NCBI GenBank assembly: GCA_029216955.1
Contig: JANAVB010003400.1
Coordinates: forward strand, 13,706,052-13,770,051
Direction: 5' to 3'
DNA: 64,000 nucleotides
Source: Iris pallida
Taxonomy: Eukaryota; Streptophyta; Magnoliopsida; Asparagales; Iridaceae
The notes under the pieces were generated by a model. The model was not told the origin of the DNA and ran no database searches. It was given only the letters and a program-made list of their open reading frames with translations. Position numbers and translations under genes: made by a program. This document shows positions 33,100-43,757 of the stretch, in pieces. Within the stretch, counting starts at the first letter, position 1, and each line of letters starts with the position of its first letter.

Positions 33100-34746
33100 T
33101 GTCACCACCTGGTCCCAATTTCTTGGGTCAAATCGGATCATGCCCAGCCTGCACCGTTGTTGAGATGACGGCAGTAAGCTATAATACTCATACAGGTATT
33201 CAATAACACAAATTCAAATTGTCACAACTTTAATATTCCGATAATTAAAACTTGTCCAAACACAAAGTTTTCAATACAACCCACATCTGAAATAAAATAT
33301 TTGTCTTTCACAATAACATAAACTGAAAATAAGACTAATTAGCAATCTCCTCATCATCATCCCCTGGTAGAACTGTCGGGTACAGCTCAGGATCATAGTA
33401 ACTACTAATCAGTAGTTCTGCATCATCAATAGGACCTAAAAATATAGTCTCCAGTCAGGAGGGAGCAAAGTACAATTTAAGATATTTTAACAATTGAAAT
33501 AATAATGGAATTATGCACTTTTAAATAATTTTGAAGTAAATAGTTTTCCAGCAGTTCAAAACAGTGTGATATGAATAGGCAATGAATATGACCGGATTGG
33601 GTTGTACAGTTGTATCCTATTGATACGATATGGCTTATCCCCGTGTGTATGAGGGGTAAGCTAACACAGTCATTATACTATTTTGGATGTGGTCACACTC
33701 ATTACACTACTCCCCCAGTACCCAACTGTTAAACAGTCAATGCTTCGTGTTGCCTCGTGGTTTAAATTTGCAGTAAAACTATTACTAAATAATTGTAAAC
33801 TACCACATACTGTACTTGCCTTGTTTATAACTGGAGTGAGATGTCGGTACCGAAAAGAAACTCAAGTTCGTCCTTGAAAATCCTACAGTTTGAGAATCCT
33901 GTCTTAGAACCAAAAATTGATACCATCTCTAGGTGTGCTAGTTTCAATTTCTAGAAATTTTTGTCCTAATCCAGTTTTATGTTATTAATAAGAACTACCG
34001 AAACACATCTATCGATGCAATTTACTAGTTTATAAAATTACGAAAGAACAATCAATTTATCCTTTATTGGGAAAACTCGTACTTTTTCGATTATTTAGCA
34101 AAACTTTATGTTTTGTTATATTATATAATGAACTAAGATTTTTCTTTTAGATGAGAAAACGTGAATTTGTTAAATTGCAAACTTGTAATTTTTACTAGTT
34201 ATTTAATGTGAGAAAATTTTTATTATTTTTCCATTTCAAAATAAATATTCATTTTATTATTCTACGTGTTTAAACTAATAAACCAGAAAAGAAAGATAAA
34301 AAGTTACGCTACATTATTACAGAGCCGCAGAAAATAAAGAGAAATACTGGGCTTATGCCCTATTACAGACCTTATTACATAAATTTAAATAAGAAGAAGA
34401 CAATTGTTAGTCTCTAAAAATCCTACAATTTAATTTCAAAAATAAAACTAATAATAAATTAATTAATGAGTCTCAGATTTTTGGTCCAATCATCATATAG
34501 CTAATGCCTCAACGTCCGGACGAAACCGGTTTCGTTTGTACTTAGCCAGGGCCCATTGACCAATTACGGTCGTCGCCCAAAATTTCAAAAATACAATCTT
34601 TCCCGAAAAACCATTTAAAATAATTAAATTTTATAGAAAAATCCGGCAGCACTTCCTCTATTTTCGGTCAACCCAAAAACTGGGAAAATGTGCCAATATT
34701 CCTGTAATTATCCCAAACCAGGGAAAACCAAATATTATATAAATTA
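33100..34746 (-). repeat. gypsy-2 5' LTR, truncated
   Basis: Matches 24910-26556 closely, then stops at AAATTA (34746) where copia sequence resumes. About 1.6 kb of the LTR, including U3, the repeat block and the TATA box, is missing. Only the inner part remains. Confidence 0.88.
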
Positions 34747-34798
34747 ACAATGCAACATATGCGAATTTTGATTTAACAAGTATTTGCGCAGGTAAGAT

Positions 34799-36245
34799 TT
34801 ATTGTATGGCATTTTCATCCAAGATTTCCAATTCTCGACGAAGAAAGTTGAAACGCTCTTCGACAATTGGTTTAGCGAAAACGTTTTCTAGCTGATGATC
34901 AGTGTTAATGAATTCTAGATTAATATCTCCTTGCAATTGATGATCTCTTAAAAAGTGGTGTCGTATTTCTATATGCTTAGTGCATGAGTGACATACTGGG
35001 TCCTTAGTCAAGTTAATGACACTAGTATTATCACAGAATATGAAAATATGCTGAAAAGATAAATTATAGTCTGCTAGAGTTTGCTTCATCCATAAAATCT
35101 AAGCACAACAATGTCCTGTAGCTATCTATTCAGTTTCGATTGTAGATAGTACGACAGAGTTTTACTATTGCTAAACCAAGACACTAAAGCTTTGCCTAAT
35201 AAATGACACATGTCGCTGGTACTTTTACGGTCGACTTTGCATCTAATAAAATCAGCATCCGAATAATTGATTAGGTCAAAGGATGTGATTTTGGGATACC
35301 ACAAGCCCACTATAACAGTGCCTTTAAGGTATTGAAAGATACGCTTAACTGCGCTCATGTGTGATTCCTTAGGATTAGCTTGATAACGAGCACATAGGCA
35401 AACACTAAACATTATATCAGGGCGACTAGCAGTTAGAAAGAGTAAAATACCAATCATACCTCGATACTTATGTTGGTCGACTGGTTTGCCACTTTTATTA
35501 AGTTCTAATTTCGTTGTTGTAGCCATCGGAGTATTGATTGGTTTGATGTTGTTAAGATCAATTTTTTTCAGCATGTCCTTTGTATACTTTGATTGACTGA
35601 TGAAAACCCCTTTTGAGTTTTGTTTGACTTGCAATCTAAGGAAGTAGTTAAGTTCCCCATCATGTTCATCTCGAACTCATTTTGCATACACTTAGCAAAT
35701 TCTTGGCATAATGCCTCATTAGTTGACCCAAAGATAATATCATCTACATAAATTTGCACCAATATAATTGTGTCCTCAATTGATTTTATAAAAAGGGTTG
35801 TGTCAATATTTTCTTTTGAAAAAGCTTTTTCAAGTAAGAAAGTGCTTAGGCATTCATACCAAGTGCGAGGGGCTTGTTTGAGGCCATAAAGAGCTTTCTT
35901 ATGCTTGAAAATATGATCAAAAAATTTATAGTTTTCAAAGCCAAGTGGTTATTTTATGAAAACTACTTCTTTAATAAAACCATTGAGAAAAGCACTTTTG
36001 ACATCCATTTGAAAGAGTTTGAAGTTTTGGAAATTTGCAAAGGCACAAAGCATGCAAATTGATTCAAGTTGTGTAACAGGAGCGTAAGTCTCATCGTAGT
36101 CGATACCTTTCTTTTGTTTGTATCCTTGAGCTATGAGACGTGCTTTGTTACGTGTGACTGAATCGTCCTTATTAACTTTGTTATGAAAGACCCATTGAGT
36201 ACCAATGATGGAATGGTCAGCAGGTTTAGGAACAACTTCCTAAAC
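34799..36245 (-). pseudogene. copia reverse transcriptase and RNase H, frameshifted
   Basis: On the minus strand: RT fingers/palm (WVFHNKVNKDD, GYKQKKGIDYDETYAPV), MDVKSAFLNG, ALYGLKQAPRTWY, catalytic IYVDDIIFGST at about 35745, then GMIGILLFLTASRPDIMFSV. RNase H follows with YSDADFIRCKVDRKST, then FCDNTSVINLTKDPV and HIEIRHHFLRDH; the stop is at 34799. The wording is typical of the SIRE/Maximus group. At least three frameshifts or stops break it (near 35640, 35100 and 35940). Confidence 0.88.
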
Positions 36246-36251
36246 CTGATT

Positions 36252-37465
36252 TCATTCGAATTGGTTGAGTTCTTCTTGCATTGTAGATATCCAAAATTCA
36301 TCAGAAAAAGCTTCTAAAATATTTTTAGGTTCTATTTGGGATATAAAAGCAGTATCAGCTATTGAATCTCTAATAGATGAACGAGTACTTACTCCTCTTG
36401 ATACCTCACCTATTACCAAGTTTTTTGGATGTTCTGGTGTGAAGCGAAACTTCTTTGGTAAGCTTTCCAAAGAACTGGTTCCAGATGTTGTATGCTCATA
36501 GGTAGAAGTTATCGGTTTGATATGTACGTCGTCATCGTCATCAGGAACAACTGTTGTACTATTATTATCATCAAAAGTAACATTAGCAGATTTTTCAACA
36601 ATCATGGAGTGCTTGTTGAACACTCTATATCCTTTATACTTGGAAGCATATCCAAGAAAAATACCTTCGTCAGCTTTGGCATAAAACTTGCCTAAGTTGT
36701 CTTTGGTATTAAGGATAAAGCAGGGACAACCGAACACTCTAAAATAAGAAATAGTTGGGGTTCTACCAAACGAAAGTTCATAGGGAGTTTCCTTCGAAAT
36801 AGGTCGAATCAAAACCCTATTCACGACATGGCATATTGTACTTACAGCTTCTGCCCAAAAATATTTCGTAAGTGAAAACTTATTCAACATGACTCTAGAC
36901 ATATCGCCAAGAGTTCTATTCTTTCGCTCCACAACACCATTTTGTTGGGGAGTTCTAGGACAAAAAATTTCATGATTAAATCCATTTAAATCATAAAACT
37001 TTTTGAAATCAGAGTTTTTGAATTCGTCGCCATGATCACTTTGGATTCGAGTAATCATAAAGCCTTTTTCGTTTTGTACCTTTTTAGCAAAAATTTTGAA
37101 AACAGAAATAGTATCACTTTTGTTTGAAAGAAAAAAATCCAAGTAAAATGAGAAAAATCATCAACAATCACAAAGGCATAGAGTTTTTCACCAAGACTGG
37201 CTACTCTACTAGGACCAAACAAATCCGTAAGAAGAAGTTGCAATGGTCTAGTAGTACTTATAGAGTTGATGGATTTAAATAAAGATTTTGTCGCCTTATT
37301 TTTCTCACATTCGGCACATACGGTATCCTTTTTGAATGTGATATCCGGTAGTCCTCTTACTAGCTTCTTGGTTGAAAGTCTTGATGGTATCCATGTTTGC
37401 ATGTCCAAGACGCATATGCCATAGTAACCTTTCATCCTTGTGAGCGTAGAGCCATCTTCCTGCAT
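36252..37465 (-). pseudogene. copia integrase, frameshifted
   Basis: The N-terminal part (37465-37055) contains VCAECEKNKATKS of the zinc region and LLTDLFGP with the first catalytic Asp. The second part (37142-36252) contains QSDHGDEFKN (second Asp) and PQQNGVVERKNRT (Glu), then YELSFGRTPTISYFRVFGC and a FLGYASKYKGYRVFN segment. The two parts are out of frame near 37130. The GAG-pre-integrase stretch RLLWHMRLGHANMDT lies just upstream, with an H..H pair. Confidence 0.88.
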
Positions 37466-37487
37466 TGTTAGTATCTTTCAAGCGATA

Positions 37488-37709
<222 letters not shown>

Positions 37710-38030
37710 GTTATCTTCCGTTATCCCTTCAAAAGCGATGTCTCCAGATGATCTATCATATATAGAGTATTTATTTTTCCCAAAGTTAATATCATATCCA
37801 TTGTCAGCAAGTTGACTAATGCTGAGCAAGTTATGCTTTAACTCTGTTACTAAACAGACATCTTTAATGATAGGAGGGGGAGGATTACCAATAGTACCGT
37901 TACCTATAATATAACCTTTTAGATTATTGTCGAAGGATACATATCCTTCCATTTTAATCGATAGTGTTGCATAAAGATTTGCATTTCCAGTCATATGTCG
38001 CGAGCACCCACTATCGTGAATCTATTTTCT
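37710..38030 (-). pseudogene. copia aspartic protease
   Basis: DSGCSRHMTG carries the catalytic Asp. VSFDNNLKGYIIGNG, VCLVTELKHNLLSISQLADNG and IYDRSSGDIAFEG follow, the standard SIRE protease. A TAG stop lies three codons before the catalytic motif, where a Trp is usual. Confidence 0.85.
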
Positions 38031-39875
38031 TCTAGAAGATGAAGGAAGGTCCACCTATACCATGAGTAGATGTGACCTTTGGTACCCAAATCCTTGAGGG
38101 TCCTGAAATGTTAGTCTTCGGTACCCATACATATATGTTTAAATCAACTAATCTTCTGATTCTGAATTATGGTGAAGTGTGTCTATATTTACCATGGTAG
38201 TGACATGTAGCATGCATATTTGTGTTAGGAGTAGGATGATAGTGATGTCTATGTATGGGTGATTGTCGTGCTGAATGAGAATATGTGTATATAAAAGCAT
38301 ATTTGTGTGTAGCATGTGTATGTTTATTTTTCTTATGTCGTGTACTCTTGTGTTGAGCAGTCTTGTGTCTCATGTATGTGCTGTGACCATGTGACTGAGT
38401 TTGAGGTTCAATAACCTGTTTGCCAAGCCTGATCTCTAATCTTTTACAGGCAGTATACATTTTATCATATTTGGCAGTCAAAGCCCTAATTCTTACAGCT
38501 GTAATATTGTATTTCTTTTTTTCTTCCTAAGTTTTTTATTGAGTATGGTAAGATCATGTGTTTGTTTCTCAATACATGATTCAGCATCGTATAAGCTTAA
38601 TTTAAGTTTGGAAAACTCCTCATTGTTCTCTGTGAGTGGTGTGTCTCTAATATTATCAAGTACGCACGATAGTCTATGAATCTCAGCTTTATGAGTCTTA
38701 ATCTCATCCTTTGCATGTTTGTATTCACTAAGTAATTTATTATGATCTTCAGGTAAATCATTGAAAGCATCTCCAAGAAGTAAAGTCATCAAGTGGATCA
38801 CTTGTTACCTTTTCGGAAGTTGCCATTAGGCAGACGTTTGCAGTATCTTTGGGAGTGTCATCTTCTTCTTATGAGTCACTGACTTCGCTTTTGTGCCAGA
38901 TGCTTGTGTTGGCATACTTTCGAGATGATGGCTTCCTATATGACTTTTCATATCGGCTCACTTTCTTTGCTGGAGGGCAGTCTTTCTTGACCTGCCCCAT
39001 CTTCTTACAGCCATAGCAGGTAGGCTCTTTATCGTCGTATTTTTGTTGTTCCTTTTTTCTTCGATTGAATCATAGTAACTTCTTGAAGTTGCGAACCATG
39101 AGCGCTTGATCATCAACTTCAGAGTCATCATTGTCTGTTTCATCTGGAACAGTCTTTCGACGATGAACTCTTAGAGCAATTTTTTTCCTTTGGAGCAGAT
39201 TCTTCAAAGTCCTTGAGGTCGAGCTCATGCGTCATTAGTTTGCCCATCAAAGTCTCCAGAGACAAGGTAGTGAGATCGTTGCCTTCGATGATTGCAGTGG
39301 CTTTGGGGTTCCAGTTCTTCGTTATTCCCCTTAGCACCTTGTGTATCTTTTCATGGTTGGAGTAGTTCTTTCCAAGGGAAGATAGAGGGTTGACGGTGTC
39401 GAGAAATCTGTGAAACATCTATGTGATCGTCTCGTTGGGCTTCATCTTGAATGCCTCATACTTCTGTATTAGTCGACTAATTTTTGTTTCCTTGACTTAA
39501 GTGGTTCCTTCATGAGTTACTTTTAGAAGCTTCCATACTTTATGTGAAGTGGTACACGTAGATACCCTGTTGAATTTAGTCCTGTCTATAGCACAGAAGA
39601 GAGCAGTAATAGCCCTAGCATCTAGACTAGCATGTTTTTTTTTCTGGATTAGTGTATTTGATATGAGGTTTCTCTATGAGGTTTCCATCAACTACAATTC
39701 TAGCAAGCTTCTTATAACCATCTGTAACTATGGTCCATAAGTCAAAGTCTAGATATTTCAGATAAAAACTCATTCATGTCTTCCAGTAAGTGTAGTTGGT
39801 TCCATCAAATAGGGGTGGCCTATGAGTGAACTATACTTCACCGTGGCTGGTGTAAATGGGTTGTGTGGTTGCCAT
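38031..39875 (-). pseudogene. copia gag, heavily broken
   Basis: The start at 39875 reads MATTQPIYTSHGEV; RPPLFDGTNYTYWKT and YLDFDLWTIVTDGYKKL follow, the typical N-terminal gag of this group. A zinc knuckle near 39000 reads CYGCKKMGQVKKDC, with Gln where the CX2CX4HX4C pattern needs His. A coiled segment (38801-38493: EYKHAKDEIKTHKAEI, CIEKQTHDLTIL) lies between knuckle and protease. Many stops and frameshifts. Confidence 0.75.
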
Positions 39876-39917
39876 AGATCAGCTCTAGGGTGTTAATACC
39901 TTTATTAAAAGACCAGT

Positions 39918-39929
39918 GCTCTAATACCA
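39918..39929 (-). promoter_or_regulatory. copia PBS
   Basis: Minus strand TGGTATTAGAGC, 2 nt from the LTR edge; an initiator tRNA-Met type PBS with one C-to-T change. Confidence 0.88.
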
Positions 39930-39931
39930 AT

Positions 39932-40996
39932 TGAAGTAGCGTATAGGCAACTCTAGAGGGGGATGAATAGAGTTTGTGTCTATAATAACCAATTAAAAAA
40001 TAACTCTATACTAAGTCCAGAAAACAACTACTAAGAGAATATATAATCAGAGAGTAATAATGCTGAAAGTAAAAGTGTTTAGAAGAACAAACGCAAATAC
40101 AGCGATATATCCTATTTTTCCTCGTGGAGGTCTAGTCCAGGCCCAAGAACTCTTGCTCGGAGTTAAAATCCACTATTTGTGAAATAGGGTACACACGTGC
40201 CTTTAGTCCGAAGAGCACGCCAACTTTTTATAGACACGTGCCTTTAATACAAAGCGCTCGAATACTTCAACTTTGCAGATGCGAAACTTGGAATTTTTCA
40301 AGTGACTTTTTTTCAACTCTTAGACAAAACTTCTAGCTGAATCACACTGAGCACCTTGGGGCTTAGGAAGTTTTGTGGCTAGAGGATTTGAAAGAGTAAG
40401 GCTTAGAGCATATAAGGCTTAGAAGATTGAAAGTTTGAGATGGTTTGAAATGAGAAGAATCAAGCTCTATTTATGCTAGGCAGGGGAGGCAGAGTTCGAC
40501 CAGAGTTCTATCCCAAAATATTAAAAAATTCAAACGTTGGACAGCTCGCAGCAAGGTGGACCTAAAAATTAGGTTGCTGATTTTAAGGAGGTCGAGTTTG
40601 GCCCGAGTTCGGTCTTAGACTGAGTTCGGCCCGAGTTCGATCTGCCTCAGACCAGAAGCCTTATATGGGTGAGGGTGGTTTGGATTATTTCAGGAATTGG
40701 TTTGTTTTTATGGTAGAGCTTAGAGAAATATGTCTAGAGGTTGAGATGGCACAGTGCGACTCAACGTATATATTTTTCTAGACTCAATAAATCAAAAATT
40801 ACAGACTGAGAACAAATTACATTAGCAATGCAACTGCTTGTAGACGACGTCTGTCTTGAACTTGATGTTTTATATTGGATCATATCAGATATCAGGTGAT
40901 GTTCTGTCTTGAACTTGATCTGTCGTATTGGATCATATCAGATATCAGTTGTTAATTATCTAAATCAGGTTGACTGTGATCCAGTTTGGGTTAACA
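39932..40996 (-). repeat. copia 5' LTR
   Basis: 1,065 bp, TGAAGTAGCG to GGGTTAACA, then the target duplication GAAGC. The copy of the TTCGGCC-type repeats is at about 40578-40645. Confidence 0.9.
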
Positions 40997-41001
40997 GAAG
41001 C

Positions 41002-41685
41002 GACTCTTTATCTCTTGGTTTTATGAGGGTGGAATGGATACGACGATGTCCTCTCTCATGGACATTGTCTTAAAAAAAAAGAGCATGTTTGTGCCTACAT
41101 TGAGCACTTCCGCCAAGCATCCTTGAGGCTTCCACCGGGTGTGCCAGAACCTGTGATTATGGACTCGTGTCGCAAGAACATGCTTCCTGCAATAAAACTC
41201 TATCACAACGTCCCATGCATGGAGTCGACACCATTCATTACTGGTGCCGACAGTGTAGAAAGAAAAGCCCAGGATGCATGCTTCCTCGGGCTTAATTTTC
41301 CTACACTCGAAGATAAAGGGAAATGCCCATCTAGCAACAATCCTATGAACACTATCAAAGACAAAAAAGAAAAATAAGCCCTGACTGTCAATATTTCCAA
41401 GGGTTCAGCATCAGTGAACCAAAAGCCGACAGAAGTGTCGAGACCGAAGGAAAACTACTCCTTCAATGACGAAGATGTGCTAGAGCTCTTCAACGTGCTG
41501 ATAAAGGATGAGAAGGTACAACTCCCACCTCCTAAGTGCCCCGACGAGGTGGACAAAGTGGGCAACCCCAAGTACTGTCATTACCATCGGTATATCCACC
41601 ACTCGTCATATGACTGCTACGTGTTGAAGAAGCAGATTCAAAGGCTCATCGATGCCAAGGTCCTCTCACTCGATTACGAGGAAGC
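41002..41685 (+). pseudogene. Tat-B gag, segment 2
   Basis: Continues exactly from 21838: RLFISWFYEGGMD, then MSSLMDIV, SCRKNMLPAIKL and CFLGLNFPTLEDKGK. The zinc segment follows: KYCHYHRYIHHSSYDCYVLKKQ. It ends in LDYEE where another insert begins. One stop lies at 41375. It matches Tat-C gag residues about 330-560. Confidence 0.85.
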
Positions 41686-42553
41686 GCATTCACAAAAGCT
41701 TTTTTCAGGGAGCAATTCCTTTTCAAGATTGGCAGATCTTGGTTCATAGATCCGCCCGGCGACAAAAACATCCTTTAAGTGGGAACCAAAAGAATGCCAT
41801 CCCTGCTTCTTGGGGAAGGAGGGGCGGGCAGGCGAACGGGAAAATCTATCGCGCTTGTGGGGGGCTACCCTTTTTTGAAGGACACAGTGGGATCTTTGAG
41901 CATCATCAGAAGTGGGCACGGGAATCGTCTGCATCATAAAAGAAGCAACGGAAGGCCGAAGTACAGCTTTTCTTGACTTAATCAACTCGGCACTAGCATA
42001 GGCTACGTGTCGTATAATGAGAATATAGGAAGATAGTTCATAGTTTTCGAATGCCAAGTCAGCATACATGTCAATCCCTATTGCTTTTGAAAGATAGCTA
42101 TTTCTCCGCTTTGATACTTTCTTCCGCTGATTCAATAGCATCTCCCATTCCTACAACATTCGTTGCTTCCTCAAAAAGATATTTGATCCTCATCTTTTGA
42201 ACCCTGGGCTTCTTCAACAATAGCGGTGCTACGGATGGAAGGCCACTGCCCTTTCGTGTTTCCTTTCTTGAGACCATCCCGTTGTACTCCTCACGAAACA
42301 TTAGAAGTAGGGCGAGTGACTTCAGTCGATAGCACACGCAAATCAAGTAGCATAGGTAAAAGAAAAGAATAGGGAAGGACTGCATGAAAACAATTTTCTG
42401 TTGAAAAAAAATCCTATGTTAGCACTTTCAGCAATCCCAGAATGCGGCCACTGAATAGAAAAGAAAGGCGAGTGTTAGTAAGGCGACTATTAGGGAGGAA
42501 GAATCCAAAAAACAAAAAAGAACACTTTCCACTTGGACAGTACAATTTAGACG
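41686..42553. other. organelle-like insert in Tat-B gag
   Basis: An 868 bp block splits a gag frame that continues on both sides (LDYEE before, TANMVTIQF after; Tat-C reads DVEEVTVAANMVSVQF). Its base use differs from all neighbours: mixed GC, homopolymer runs, phrases such as GGGAAGGAGGGGCGGGCAGG and GTGGGGGGCTACCC, in the style of plant mitochondrial intergenic DNA. No LTR, TIR or poly(A) tail is seen. Weak ORFs (41674-42141 minus) show no family I recognise. Origin is inferred from style only. Confidence 0.45.
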
Positions 42554-42626
42554 GTCACTGCCAACATGGTGACCATCCAATTCGGCAGCTTCCTGCAGAC
42601 GGAAGCCGAAGATGGTGTTGTCCCCA
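42554..42626 (+). pseudogene. Tat-B gag, segment 3
   Basis: Short continuation reading TANMVTIQFGSFLQTEAEDGV, homologous to Tat-C at 58105-58165. It is cut by the CACTA end at 42627. Confidence 0.75.
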
Positions 42627-42649
42627 CACTACCAAAATTTGTCTATTTA

Positions 42650-43370
42650 GCGACGGCCAGATCTGTCGCCAGTCCGACGAGAATTTCTATTAGCGACCGA
42701 TTATTGACGGGTTTTGGCCAAAAAAATTCGTCGGCAATCAGCTCGTCGATAATAATGGTCCGTCGCTACGTAGTCGTCAAGCGACGGACTAGCGACGGTA
42801 TTTCGACTTCACAATACGAAGCATAAGCGACTACTTTCCGACGGACAATCGTCCCTTTCAAGTATTAAATACTGAACTGTTTAGACAATAGCGACGTTAA
42901 GTTCCGTCGGTAAACCGTCGTAATAGCGTATCAGAGTGTATCGTTCCGTCGCTAATCCGTCGACCGCCGTCGATAACAAAGGACGGATTAGCGACGGTTT
43001 GCTGACGGAAAAACCGTCGACCAGGTTCTGGAAGAGGCAGGCATTTTTAGCACCATGGCGACGGATGAGTCGTCGCTATTCCGTCGAGAACTGTCGCTGA
43101 CAAAAGACGGTTTAGCGACGGAATAAGGACGACTTTTCCGTCGACCATGTTCTGGAACTTCTTGGTATTTCCAGAACGAGGGCGACGGAAAAGTCGTCGC
43201 TATTCCGTCGAACTATACACCATCAGAACCGTGCCGACGGATATTCCGTCGACCACCCGTCGCTACCTGGAAACATTTTCAAATCTCCAGTTAGTGACGG
43301 ATTTGCCGTCGGACAGTAGTCGGAAAATGGTAATATCCGTCGCTCAACGGTCACTAGTCCGTCGCTAACT
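42650..43370. repeat. CACTA subterminal GCGACGG repeats
   Basis: More than thirty copies of TAGCGACGG, CCGTCGCTA and variants, direct and inverted. In known CACTA elements such arrays bind the element's own protein. Confidence 0.85.
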
Positions 43371-43419
43371 GAGAATATTTTGAAAAAAAATTACAGAGCT
43401 TTCCCTGTTCGCAAAAATA

Positions 43420-43725
43420 TGCATAAACCAAACCAATATATAATGCACACCAATTATCCAACAATCACATAGACCAAATATATAGTACACACCAATTATC
43501 CAAGAATCACATAGACCAAATATGCACATACGAATTTAATGCACACCAATTATCCAAGAATCATATAGACCAAACCAAATTAATATAAAATAGACATCAA
43601 TTATCCTGAAGAGTAACCTAATATTCGTCGTTATAATCCGATCATGGCACAAATATTCCAAAATTCCCACAAATATTCTAAAATTCCCACAAATATTCCA
43701 AAATTTCCACAAATATTCCAAAACA
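43420..43725. repeat. two AT-rich tandem arrays in CACTA
   Basis: At 43420-43590, three to four copies of a 42-55 bp unit with CACACCAATTATCC and ACATAGACCAAA. At about 43645-43725, four copies of a 20 bp unit like CACAAATATTCCAAAATTCC. The first array recurs at 52455-52640. Confidence 0.8.
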
Positions 43726-43757
43726 CATAGAAAAATCGACTTTGGCCTCAACAAAGA

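Larger units (their letters stand above)
24910..34746 (-). mobile_element. Tekay/Del-like Ty3/gypsy (gypsy-2), nested in copia
   Basis: Minus-strand element inside the region between copia RNase H and the copia extra ORF. 3' LTR 24910-28145, gag-pol 32920-28205, PBS 33075-33090, truncated 5' LTR 33100-34746. The shared 1.6 kb of the two LTRs is nearly identical by eye and the coding frame has stops but no frameshift, so it is the youngest insertion of this nest. The outer half of the 5' LTR is deleted, so no target duplication is visible. Confidence 0.9.
42627..43757 (+). mobile_element. CACTA transposon, left end
   Basis: Begins CACTACCAAAATTTG, preceded by CCA as possible 3 bp target site. 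The 42650-43370 region is packed with GCGACGG and CCGTCGC units in both orientations, the subterminal repeats typical of plant CACTA (En/Spm) elements. AT-rich tandem repeats follow. It is interrupted by gypsy-3 at 43758. No transposase frame and no matching right terminus were found. Confidence 0.8.

Noticed and set aside
41674..42141. 155-codon minus ORF in the organelle-like insert
   Set aside because: No recognisable mitochondrial or nuclear gene; partly overlaps Tat-B gag on the other strand.
42650..43370. Spaced GCGACGG repeats as a CRISPR-like array
   Set aside because: Units are short, irregular and in both orientations, next to a CACTA terminus; plant nuclear context.
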